Part shown: positions 36,915-44,972 of the stretch, in pieces
Layout of the letters: each line of letters begins with the position of its first letter
Numbering within the stretch: position 1 is the first letter of the stretch
Source of the DNA: Verrucomicrobiia bacterium
Lineage (GTDB): Bacteria > Verrucomicrobiota > Verrucomicrobiia > Limisphaerales > UBA11358
Length of the DNA: 64,000 nt
NCBI GenBank assembly: GCA_031290985.1
Contig: JARLJW010000073.1
Span: 17,442 to 81,441 of the forward strand
Reading direction: 5' to 3'
The notes under the pieces: model-generated
The model's input: only the letters and a program-made list of their open reading frames with translations
The model's database searches: none
What the model was told of the DNA's origin: nothing
Made by a program: the position numbers and the translations under genes

Positions 36915-38711
36915 TTAATAGGCACTGTTCTTGTGATCCACACCGTGGCACATCAGATTACAAGTGCCCTTGAACGTGCCGGTGGAAATGTAGCCCAGCA
37001 GCCCCTGTGAATTTGGCGTGACGTAGCTGGTGTTGAAATTGATGAGGTGCGGCACGGTGGCAACCCCGTGGGAATCGTGGCAGGTCGTGCAGGCGGCCAT
37101 GTCCTTCACGACGTGTGAATTGTGGAGCGGGAAGCTCCGGCCGCTCAAAACCACGTTCCGGTCATGGCATTTATAACAGAGCGCGTAAGCGACGGTGCTT
37201 TCAGGCTGGTTGTCCACCAGCGTGAGATTCCGTTCCAAGATGGGCCGGTAGATGGAACCGTGCGGGCCGTTGGCCCCGGCTCCGCCGGCTTTTGGCCCCG
37301 TATCACTGTTGTGGCAGTCGGTGCAGTACATCAGGCTGTTCCGCGTCCACGGGGTGATCAGGCTGGGCACACCGGCCGGGTTTTTACCAGGCATTTCAAC
37401 CGGATGAAAGCTCTGGTTGGCGCTGGAAAATTGCAGGCGCGTATTCGTCTCGGGGAACTGCCGCGTGACTGCCGCCGGACCGCGCGCGACACTGTCCGCA
37501 TGGCAGCGGTAGCACAATTCATATTCCTTTAACAGGGGCTTGATGACGCCGCCCGCGGCGGTGACTCCGGTGACCCCGGCCAGCGCGCCAGAGGCGTTGG
37601 GCACGGCCGCCACCGTGGCGTTGGCCGCGTGGGCATCATGGCAGTCCGCGCAGACCACATGCCGTTCCTTCGGATTGATGGGGTCCTCCAACGGCGAATG
37701 CGCCCGGGGGTTGAGCGTGATGGGATGGATGCTGATCTTTTGAAAATCAGACGCGATGTTTTTCTTCACCGTGACGCCATCGTGGCAGTTCAAGCAATTT
37801 TGCTCCGGGACCGCCGACTGCAGCAGATGTTTGCTGGAACCGGACTTGTGGTTCATATGGCAGGTTTCGCAGCCCATGGCCTGGATGCTCGCGCCCATGG
37901 CCTTGGCCGACAACGCCGCCTTGCTGGAGGCGCCGGACTTTTTGGCGAACCGCGCCACGATCGACTGCGGAACGGGCAGCGGCGAAATGGCATGGGCGGA
38001 GGTGGTCCACTGCCCCGGCTGATGACACACGGCGCACAGGGCCGAACCGCTGTTGTTCATCACCAGGAAATTGTTAAACTGGTTGTCGTGGGGATTGTGG
38101 CAGGAGGTGCATTGCACATCGTACTCGCCGTTCAACAGCTCCAGCTTGACCGCTGGATTCAGCCCTAGCCGCGGCTGCAACGTGGAATCAGCCTGCGCAC
38201 ACAGGTCATAATTCATCGAAATGGGATGGTCACTGGATAGGTCCGTGCCGAGATTTGCGGGGTCTCCGACCGGCATGGTGGTGATGGTCGCACCGTTTTG
38301 AGTGACCGACACCGGCATCACGCTCGTGCTGATGCTGCCGAGCGCCACCGTGCCGTCGTGGCAGCTCAAGCAAAGCCGCGAGGAACCGCTCGGCTGCGGG
38401 ATCGTGATGTTTAATGATTGCAGCCGGGAGCTGGTATACACCACGTAGTTGCTCACCGAAGACATGGAGTGATTCCACAGCGGCGTCACTCCGTTGGCCT
38501 TGTGTACCGTGTGGCAGAAGATGCACGGATTATTTTGGGAGGCGGACTTGATGGTGCCGGGGCCGCTGGCCGACAGGTTGTGGACGGAATTAATGACGCT
38601 GTCCGCCCTGACCGGACCGGCACAGGTGAGCACAACCAGGATCAAGCCCAGTTGCCGCCAAAAGGTCCGCAGACCATCCGGCACACCCAATAATGGAGGA
38701 AAATTTTTCAT
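36915..38711 (-). CDS. Twelve-haem c-type cytochrome (11 CXXCH, 1 CX3CH)
   Basis: Exported multihaem cytochrome of 598 residues. The signal peptide ends near PVRADS. Eleven CXXCH motifs are visible (in order CIFCH, CLSCH, CTSCH, CAVCH, CETCH, CLNCH, CADCH, CYRCH, CTDCH, CYKCH, CTTCH), plus a final CNLMCH, a CX3CH motif, nine residues before the end. The first four haems form a module homologous to the tetrahaem cytochrome at 44187-44948 (shared LSCHDG, PLWNH and HP segments). There is no lipobox. It overlaps the upstream NHL gene by 4 bp. Likely role: periplasmic or extracellular partner of the outer-membrane conduit. Confidence 0.93.
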   Translation of the reverse strand: MKNFPPLLGVPDGLRTFWRQLGLILVVLTCAGPVRADSVINSVHNLSASGPGTIKSASQNNPCIFCHTVHKANGVTPLWNHSMSSVSNYVVYTSSRLQSLNITIPQPSGSSRLCLSCHDGTVALGSISTSVMPVSVTQNGATITTMPVGDPANLGTDLSSDHPISMNYDLCAQADSTLQPRLGLNPAVKLELLNGEYDVQCTSCHNPHDNQFNNFLVMNNSGSALCAVCHQPGQWTTSAHAISPLPVPQSIVARFAKKSGASSKAALSAKAMGASIQAMGCETCHMNHKSGSSKHLLQSAVPEQNCLNCHDGVTVKKNIASDFQKISIHPITLNPRAHSPLEDPINPKERHVVCADCHDAHAANATVAAVPNASGALAGVTGVTAAGGVIKPLLKEYELCYRCHADSVARGPAAVTRQFPETNTRLQFSSANQSFHPVEMPGKNPAGVPSLITPWTRNSLMYCTDCHNSDTGPKAGGAGANGPHGSIYRPILERNLTLVDNQPESTVAYALCYKCHDRNVVLSGRSFPLHNSHVVKDMAACTTCHDSHGVATVPHLINFNTSYVTPNSQGLLGYISTGTFKGTCNLMCHGVDHKNSAY

Positions 38712-39736
38712 GGCTGACCGAGGTATTTGTAAATCTGCACGCGGTGATTGAACGAGTCCGCCACGTAGATCCGGTTGTCTGCGCCGATGGCGATCCCGTT
38801 GGGCAGGGATAAATCACCGGGGCCGCTGCCCCCGGCGGCAACATTGAGGAGCAGCCGGCCGGCGTCATCAAAAATCTGAAAATTGTCAAACACCGCGTCC
38901 ACCACGTAGCTGTGCCCCTCCGCATCCACCGCCACCCCCTTGGGCCGCGCGAAATGGCCGGAGGTGTCGCCGTTGCCGCCGAACTGCGACAGAAAATTCC
39001 CCTGCAGGTCAAACGTTTGCACCCGGCAATTCATCGTGTCGGCAACCAGCAGATGCCCGCGCGCATCGGCGGCGGCGCAGGTGGGAAAATTGAATTCGCC
39101 CGGCCCCGTGCCGCGCTTCCCGAAACTGGAGCGGAATTGGCCGTCCAGCCCAAAAACAAAAACGGCGTGCGCCTGTGCGTCCACGACGAACAAGGCATCA
39201 CCGGCGATGGCCAGCCCCACCGGGCGCTTCAGCGGCGCGCTGATTTCAAAAACCGCCTTGCCGTCGTCGCGGAAGGCGAAAACTTTAGCCAGCTCTGAAT
39301 CCGCCACATAAAAAACTCCGCCGCGCCGGGCCACGGCGACCGGTGACGCGAATTTAACCTTCCCCACCCCGGCATATTGCCGCCATTTCTTGCGGCCGAA
39401 ATCAACGTAGCAGACCAGGTTGGCATCCGTATCCGTGAGACAAAGATTGCCGGCCTCATCCAGCGCCACCCCGAACGGCTTGCGCAGATTAAACCTTTCA
39501 CCTGTGTCCCCCGTCAACCAGCCCGCCAGCCTGTGCCATGCCCCCGGCTGCTGGCCGATGTCCGCCGGACCGTGCAGGCTGTGGTCATAGCGGATGCGCG
39601 GCTCGTTGGGGGCCGGCGGCCAGACCGGGGCCGGCGTTTCCGTCGTCACCACCCGCGACGACGGCGTGGCGCACGAGACCAGCAGGCTGGCCGTCAGGCC
39701 GGCCAGCATCATTTTCCATGTGGACCGTGCGTTCAT
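38708..39736 (-). CDS. NHL-repeat beta-propeller lipoprotein (second of two)
   Basis: Lipoprotein of 342 residues. The start at 39736 is preferred over the open frame beginning at 39928, because a signal peptide with lipobox LLVSC (C22) follows directly and the position is 1 bp after the beta-barrel stop. Six NHL-type propeller blades can be followed (such as LRKPFGVALDEAGNLCLTD, FARPKGVAVDAEGHSYVVD, LPNGIAIGADNRIYVADS). There is no CXXCH motif. It sits between the barrel and the 12-haem cytochrome genes, with overlaps or near-overlaps on both sides. Propeller proteins occur in cytochrome operons of metal reducers; their role may be docking. Confidence 0.9.
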   Translation of the reverse strand: MNARSTWKMMLAGLTASLLVSCATPSSRVVTTETPAPVWPPAPNEPRIRYDHSLHGPADIGQQPGAWHRLAGWLTGDTGERFNLRKPFGVALDEAGNLCLTDTDANLVCYVDFGRKKWRQYAGVGKVKFASPVAVARRGGVFYVADSELAKVFAFRDDGKAVFEISAPLKRPVGLAIAGDALFVVDAQAHAVFVFGLDGQFRSSFGKRGTGPGEFNFPTCAAADARGHLLVADTMNCRVQTFDLQGNFLSQFGGNGDTSGHFARPKGVAVDAEGHSYVVDAVFDNFQIFDDAGRLLLNVAAGGSGPGDLSLPNGIAIGADNRIYVADSFNHRVQIYKYLGQP

Positions 39737-39737
39737 G

Positions 39738-41765
39738 TCAGAAATTACGCCGCATGCGTATGAAAAAGTAATCACGTTCGCGGGTCTCCGTCGAGAACTG
39801 CTGGTCATCATGCTGATAACCCGCGTGAAATTCCAGTTTGCCGACCGTCCAATCCAGATAAATGCGCCCGGCAAACATATCCTCGTCATAACCGCCGCCG
39901 CGCTGCTGCTGAAAGCCCGCCTCCGCATTCACACTCAAGGGGCCGGGCGGATGCCAGTCATAATGAAGCATATAACTGTAGAAAGCCAGATCTTGGGCCG
40001 GCGTGTCCCCATATTCGGTGCCCGCCGAAAAATGGTTCCATTGCTGGTTCAGATTGATGCTCATGCTGGAATGGAGGGAAAGCGGGGTCGCATAACTCTC
40101 CACCAGGGAATAGATCCGCGTCGAGGAATACGTGGCACGTTGATCAGTGTAAGTCGCACCCGCATGCAGGTTATGCCAGTTGACATCGCCGCCAAAATCA
40201 ACTTCTTCCATGTCCTGCAGAATAAACCCGGCGGCATTCGCGTGATTCATGGTCCGGCTGTAACCGGCATGAATCCCCGCCCGATCCCCCCAAAAACGCA
40301 GGCTGATCTGCCCCTGATAAGTGAACACCGAGTAGCTGCCCGAGGGGTTCGACTGCACGACATACGTAATGGCGACCACGTCGCCATTGCTGACGTTATG
40401 CAGCCCGCCCGAAAAAAACTGGATCCGCCAAGGATCTGTGCCCGTGTTCGCCACCCATTCGTTGCTGTCCAGCGGGACACCATTTTTAGTGATGGTAGTA
40501 ACGGCAATGTCCCCCGGTGTCCGCAGGGTGATGATCATCGGGCCCTGCGCGGGAATGGTGTAAGATTCACCCGGGACCGTCGTTTCCGGACCGGTGGCCT
40601 GCTGGTCCGTCAGGTCATAAGACATCCCGTTATCGATGGATAAATGCCCCCAATCACCCAGCCGCTTGGTGTAGTCCGCCGACTCCGAAGTCCCGATGCT
40701 CTTCGCATCAATGCTGGAGTCGTTGTAACTGCTGTTCACCGTCGACCCGTGCACATCCATCTGGGATGCCAAGCTGTCAAAGAGCTCGTGACGGAGACCA
40801 GCCGAAACGTTGTTTTGAATTGCATCGTAGCCATTGCCAAAATTGTCGTTGAACGCGTAGTTGTAGAAATTTTGCAGGTGCGGCGTCAGCTCCATGTTGA
40901 AGTTCAACGCCGCATTCAGCGAGGAGGCGCTGGTGCCGCCATAATCCTGCTCCGTGAAATATAACGATGAAGCCAGGGTGTTTTTATTAAAATGTTCGGA
41001 GTCCGTCAGGGCGACGTGCTGGGATCTGCTTTGGCTGGAATAAGACGTGCCGCCATTCTGGGTCTGGTTTTCATATTCGTTGAATTGGTAGCCAAGGTCC
41101 GTCTGGTCCAGTCCTTTTCGTTGATTGTTCGCGTGCAGGTCCAGCTTGAGCTGCGAGGTGTCGAAAGTCTGGCTGTAGGCGTCGCGTTGTTCATCGAGCT
41201 GTTCCAGACTGATCGTCACCGGCACCAGCCCATCGCGATAGCCCGTAAAAACCCCCCAGCCGCTCGAGTCCACGGTCTCCGAGTTGAAAAAATCATATTG
41301 CACGTCCTGATGCGACCGGTTGAAGGAAAACGTGGTGGCATAGGGCTTGACCTCCAGCAGGGTGACCGAGCCGTGGCCGTTCAACATCATCTCCTCCGTC
41401 TGGGAACTGGACGATCCCGACCGGGTTTGCTGCCAGTAATAACCCGGCTCAAACAGCAGCGAATAGGTCAGCAAATCCGGATGGTAAACGTAATTGTTCC
41501 ATTGGATGCCGACGGCGGGCATCACGGACACCCAGAACAAATCCGGCACGTTGCCGCCCCCGGAGGACTTGTAAGTGCTGCGCTGCGACTCCACGTCTGT
41601 TTTAACATAGGTCACATGCGGAACCAGCATCGTCCACAGCGGGTCTTCCCGGTACAGCCCCCAACCGCCGCTCTGCGCCAGGCCGCGCGACGCCCCGGTC
41701 GCCAGCACCAAGGTGGCGATGGATGCCGGCAGATACCTGAGATATGGATGCGGGCGCGGATTCAT
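39738..41765 (-). CDS. Outer-membrane beta-barrel protein, candidate porin of a cytochrome conduit
   Basis: Outer-membrane protein of 675 residues with a signal peptide ending near GLAQ. The sequence is a long run of alternating polar and aromatic residues broken by Asn/Ser/Gly turns, and it ends in an aromatic residue (FIRMRRNF), the usual barrel-insertion signal. It overlaps the 11-haem lipoprotein gene by 4 bp and is followed after 1 bp by an NHL lipoprotein. This is the layout of porin-cytochrome conduits such as MtrAB or OmbB-OmaB. No N-terminal CXXC of the MtrB kind is seen, so it is not clearly MtrB. Porin function is inferred from context. Confidence 0.8.
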   Translation of the reverse strand: MNPRPHPYLRYLPASIATLVLATGASRGLAQSGGWGLYREDPLWTMLVPHVTYVKTDVESQRSTYKSSGGGNVPDLFWVSVMPAVGIQWNNYVYHPDLLTYSLLFEPGYYWQQTRSGSSSSQTEEMMLNGHGSVTLLEVKPYATTFSFNRSHQDVQYDFFNSETVDSSGWGVFTGYRDGLVPVTISLEQLDEQRDAYSQTFDTSQLKLDLHANNQRKGLDQTDLGYQFNEYENQTQNGGTSYSSQSRSQHVALTDSEHFNKNTLASSLYFTEQDYGGTSASSLNAALNFNMELTPHLQNFYNYAFNDNFGNGYDAIQNNVSAGLRHELFDSLASQMDVHGSTVNSSYNDSSIDAKSIGTSESADYTKRLGDWGHLSIDNGMSYDLTDQQATGPETTVPGESYTIPAQGPMIITLRTPGDIAVTTITKNGVPLDSNEWVANTGTDPWRIQFFSGGLHNVSNGDVVAITYVVQSNPSGSYSVFTYQGQISLRFWGDRAGIHAGYSRTMNHANAAGFILQDMEEVDFGGDVNWHNLHAGATYTDQRATYSSTRIYSLVESYATPLSLHSSMSINLNQQWNHFSAGTEYGDTPAQDLAFYSYMLHYDWHPPGPLSVNAEAGFQQQRGGGYDEDMFAGRIYLDWTVGKLEFHAGYQHDDQQFSTETRERDYFFIRMRRNF

Positions 41766-42769
41766 TTCGGTTTCGCCGCAGGTTTCAACAGGTTTTTATC
41801 CGTGCCGACGTGCGGATCGTGGCACAGCGTGCAGCTCTTGCCCTCCGCGCCGGCATGGCCTTTGACGGCTTTCAAATCCTTGTCGTCATGACAGTCGCCA
41901 CAGAGCTTGAGGGTGTTCTTCAGGAGCAGCTTGTCCTCGGTGGATTGGTGCGGGTTGTGGCAGCCGGCGCAATCCTCCACGACGTCGTGCTGAAACTTCG
42001 CCTTCTCCAGGAAATTGTCGTGGCAATCCCAGCACAGTGCCGGTGTGTTTTTTTTCACCAGCTTCTTGTTGTTCGAGGCGTGCGGCGCGTGGCAGGCCAG
42101 GCAGTCACCGTCGCTGACGGGCTGATGGACAAATTTCTTCTTCGCGATGTCATCGTGACAATCCATGCAGGTGTCCTTCACGGATTTCTTGAGCAGGCCC
42201 TTGAAGTTGGTCGCGTGCGGCGCATGGCAGTCCAGACAGTCGCCGGCCTCGACCGCCTGATGCTTGAATTTCATCTTCGCCAGCGGATCGTCATGGCACG
42301 TCAGGCACAGATCGTTGCCTTTCTTGACCAGCAGATGCTGGTTGGGCGACTGGTGCGGCGAGTGGCAGCTGATGCATTCACCGTTTTCAACCGGCTGGTG
42401 CTTCACCTTCTGCCCGGCCAGAAAGTCCTTGTGGCAGTTGAAGCAAAGCTGGGGCGCCGGGGCGGTCAGTTGCTGCGAAAACGACGAGACATGGCATTCC
42501 GCGCATTTGTTCTGGATGAACGGCGGATGAAAATAGTTTCCCGGCGGCTTGGGCTTTTCCGCCGGCTGGGCGGTTCCGGCCACGGTGTTGGTGGTGACCA
42601 CCACCCCCTTGACAACATTGGTGGAAGTGACCGAGGCATTTTCCGCCGGGACACCGTCAAAGAAAAAGGTCAGCCACTTCCGATTGGTCGCCGTGGTGCA
42701 GCCGCTGGTCAGCAACAGCCCCGCCAACGCGGCCATCAAGCCCCGGAAAAATAGCTGGTTCAATTTCAT
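41762..42769 (-). CDS. Eleven-haem doubled-CXXCH cytochrome lipoprotein
   Basis: Lipoprotein of 335 residues with signal peptide and lipobox LTSGC (C24). Eleven CXXCH motifs are present. After a first haem (CAECH) there are five diheme repeats of about 45 residues, each shaped LC..CHDD.LA..K.KHQ then G(D/E)C..CH.PH.S, with a lysine-rich spacer LLVKK. The histidines in KHQ and PH are likely distal ligands. This repeat array suggests an elongated, wire-like molecule. Lying directly before the barrel gene, it is the natural candidate for the cytochrome that threads or docks at the outer-membrane pore. Confidence 0.93.
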   Translation of the reverse strand: MKLNQLFFRGLMAALAGLLLTSGCTTATNRKWLTFFFDGVPAENASVTSTNVVKGVVVTTNTVAGTAQPAEKPKPPGNYFHPPFIQNKCAECHVSSFSQQLTAPAPQLCFNCHKDFLAGQKVKHQPVENGECISCHSPHQSPNQHLLVKKGNDLCLTCHDDPLAKMKFKHQAVEAGDCLDCHAPHATNFKGLLKKSVKDTCMDCHDDIAKKKFVHQPVSDGDCLACHAPHASNNKKLVKKNTPALCWDCHDNFLEKAKFQHDVVEDCAGCHNPHQSTEDKLLLKNTLKLCGDCHDDKDLKAVKGHAGAEGKSCTLCHDPHVGTDKNLLKPAAKPK

Positions 42770-42816
42770 GTTTGCGTTTCCCGGCCCCCGCCAGCGGACC
42801 GACCACCGTGAATCAT

Positions 42817-43926
42817 TTATTTTTTATGGCCAAAACCGTAGATGCTCACCTTGTGGGTGCCCATTTGATTGATCACAATCACGAGGTATTCCACCTTGAA
42901 ATCCGGCGCGGCGTAGCTTTGAAAATAACCCACGTCGTCATAATCCAGTGCCACCTTGGCCGGCAGGTTTTGGATTTCCCGGGTCGCTCCCGGCTCGCCG
43001 AACCAGGTCAAAGGCCGTCCTTGCTCGTCAAAAATCTGGACCACCTGCGACAACGCATCGACCGCGTAAAGGCGGTTCTCCCGGTCCACCGCCACGCCTT
43101 TCACCCGCGCAAACTGTCCGGTGCTGTCGCCCATGCCGCCGACGTGCCGCAAATGATTCCCGTCGGCGTCATACACCTGCACCCGGAAGGCCCCCGTGTC
43201 CGAAACGTAAAGCCGGCCTTGCGAATCCAGCGCCAAATTGGTGGGCATGAACAGGCGGCGCGCCACGTTCGTACCATCCGATCCCCGGGGAATATCGAAT
43301 AGATTGGTTCTTGTCGCCTTGTCGTAGACATGCACGCAGTGATTTTGGATGTCCGCCACATAAATCCGGTCCCGGCTCAACGCCACATCGCGCGGCTTCA
43401 TTTCCCCGACCTTGCCCAGCGCCGCCACATAATCCTGGTTCTTGTCAAAAATCACCACCTGGTCGCGGCCCGAATCCGCGACATACAGGGCGCCATCCGT
43501 GTCCACCGCCAGGTTCAGTGGCACCCTCAGCCGTCCCTCTCCATCCCAGCCCTTCAGGTGCATCTCCCGCGTCTGCAAATCGACCACGATCAACCCGCCG
43601 TAGTCCGTGTCGCAAATGTAAAATTTCTTTCCACTGGCGGCCACGCCATAGGGCTTGGAGATTTCCTTGGTGGCCGGCTTCTGGCCGGTGACGTACGACA
43701 TGAAACTGCGGTCATTCCCGCCACGAAACTCCTTCTCAGTATGAAAAGCGGTTAGGAATTGGAGGTGCGGCTCGTCCGGCGGCGGCGGGAAAAATTCATA
43801 GGTCTTTTTGGCCGTCTGGTTGGACGTGGCGCAACCGGCGATCAGGCCCAGGGCTGCGGCCGCAATCACCACGCGCAAGCCCGTTAATTGTAAATTGTCC
43901 AACGTTTTTTGGATCGATTTATTCAT
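42817..43926 (-). CDS. NHL-repeat beta-propeller lipoprotein (first of two)
   Basis: Lipoprotein of 369 residues. The start at 43926 is chosen because lipobox LIAGC (C32) follows a hydrophobic segment; the frame is open 69 bp further up. Six propeller blades are visible (RVPLNLAVDTDGALYVADS, FMPTNLALDSQGRLYVSDT, FARVKGVAVDRENRLYAVD). It is the first gene of the six-gene operon that ends with the OB-fold protein, 47 bp before the 11-haem lipoprotein. It resembles the second NHL lipoprotein and probably arose from it by duplication. Confidence 0.88.
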   Translation of the reverse strand: MNKSIQKTLDNLQLTGLRVVIAAAALGLIAGCATSNQTAKKTYEFFPPPPDEPHLQFLTAFHTEKEFRGGNDRSFMSYVTGQKPATKEISKPYGVAASGKKFYICDTDYGGLIVVDLQTREMHLKGWDGEGRLRVPLNLAVDTDGALYVADSGRDQVVIFDKNQDYVAALGKVGEMKPRDVALSRDRIYVADIQNHCVHVYDKATRTNLFDIPRGSDGTNVARRLFMPTNLALDSQGRLYVSDTGAFRVQVYDADGNHLRHVGGMGDSTGQFARVKGVAVDRENRLYAVDALSQVVQIFDEQGRPLTWFGEPGATREIQNLPAKVALDYDDVGYFQSYAAPDFKVEYLVIVINQMGTHKVSIYGFGHKK

Positions 43927-44110
43927 ATGTCTGGTTTGGTTGTACAGGGGTTCTGCTCCCCGTTGGTTCTGCATAAGCATCTCCCACTCCGGCACGCATG
44001 ACTAAACCTATCTTGTCTTTGTATCCGCATAATTTGTGTAGTCGGAATTTTGACGACGCTGGCCCCGTCCTCCGCCCATCGCCACCAATCGGTCTCCAAG
44101 CCGTGTCCCT

Positions 44111-44144
44111 AAAAAAGCGAGACCCTGTTTGATCAGGGTCTCGC
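44111..44144 (-). terminator. Rho-independent terminator after the tetrahaem cytochrome gene
   Basis: Perfect 11-bp stem GCGAGACCCTG / CAGGGTCTCGC with a 6-base loop. On the minus strand it is followed by TTTTTT. It separates the hemA-tetrahaem unit from the six-gene conduit operon, which must therefore have its own promoter in 43927-44110. Confidence 0.92.
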
Positions 44145-44186
44145 GCGATGACCGCGCCGAAACCGGTGCGGTTGTTTGCAATTCAA

Positions 44187-44948
44187 TTACTGTTGGTGGC
44201 AGGTTTCGCAGAGCGCCGCATTGTTCAGGTCCACAATCAGGTCGTGGCTGATCGTGGCCGACGCGCCGACGACACGATGGATGTCATGGCAGGAGGCGCA
44301 CTCCACGGTTTGCTGCGGGCCCTTCAACATCTGCGCGAAGACCGTACCGGCTGCCGGCAAGGGACGTAAGGTCGGATCCGCGACGATTGCCGCCGAATAG
44401 CTGACCCCGATCGGGTGCATATGGGTCAGGTTGTTATTGCCCAGATAGGGGCCGCTGCCCGTGGCTCGCACAAAGTCGCCAGCGGTGGCGGCAGTCGTTT
44501 CCACGGCAAAGGTCGGGACATAGAACGCCGTGGCCCCGGCGGTCTTGCCGTTTTGGCTGGGCAGCGTCGCACCATAGCTCTGATTGACCGCCACGGAACC
44601 GTCGTGGCAGCTCAAACAGGCGGCCGATGAACCGAGTGTCGCGGTGAGGTTCAACGCATTGAACGTGAGACTGTTGCCTTGATCATACGTGACATAGCTG
44701 CTGTTTTTCGAGGCGGCATGATTCCACAACGGGGCGTGGGTCTGGCCGGCATCCGGCGCTTTGTGCGGGATGTGGCAAATCTGGCAGGGATTGTTGTAGG
44801 TCGTCGTCTCGCCACCATAGATATAGGTCGCATATCCGTTGGTGCCGGAACTGAAGTCGTGGGTTGATCCAATTAACGTTGCCTTGCTGACCGATGGCAT
44901 CAATGCCACCGTGGCTCCCAAGGCGAGGAGCATTGTTAGTTTTTTCAT
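44187..44948 (-). CDS. Tetrahaem c-type cytochrome (doubled CXXCH family)
   Basis: Exported cytochrome of about 253 residues. The start at 44948 (MKKLTMLLALG) gives a normal signal peptide, ending near SVSKA. Four haem motifs: CQICH, CLSCH, CASCH and, at the very C-terminus, CETCH. Its whole length aligns by eye with the N-terminal third of the 12-haem cytochrome. Likely role: soluble periplasmic electron carrier, or possibly a polymerising tetrahaem cytochrome of the OmcE type. It lies 24 bp after the open frame of hemA and before a strong terminator. Confidence 0.92.
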   Translation of the reverse strand: MKKLTMLLALGATVALMPSVSKATLIGSTHDFSSGTNGYATYIYGGETTTYNNPCQICHIPHKAPDAGQTHAPLWNHAASKNSSYVTYDQGNSLTFNALNLTATLGSSAACLSCHDGSVAVNQSYGATLPSQNGKTAGATAFYVPTFAVETTAATAGDFVRATGSGPYLGNNNLTHMHPIGVSYSAAIVADPTLRPLPAAGTVFAQMLKGPQQTVECASCHDIHRVVGASATISHDLIVDLNNAALCETCHQQ

Positions 44949-44972
44949 AGTTGTATTGTGCACGTGCTGTTT

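Noticed and set aside
41762..42769. Regular DNA repeats that might suggest a CRISPR-like array
   Set aside because: The periodicity comes from the diheme protein repeat in a proven coding frame.
39738..42769. Naming the barrel and cytochrome mtrB and mtrA
   Set aside because: The layout is similar, but haem number (11), the lipobox and the missing CXXC of the barrel do not fit the Mtr proteins.
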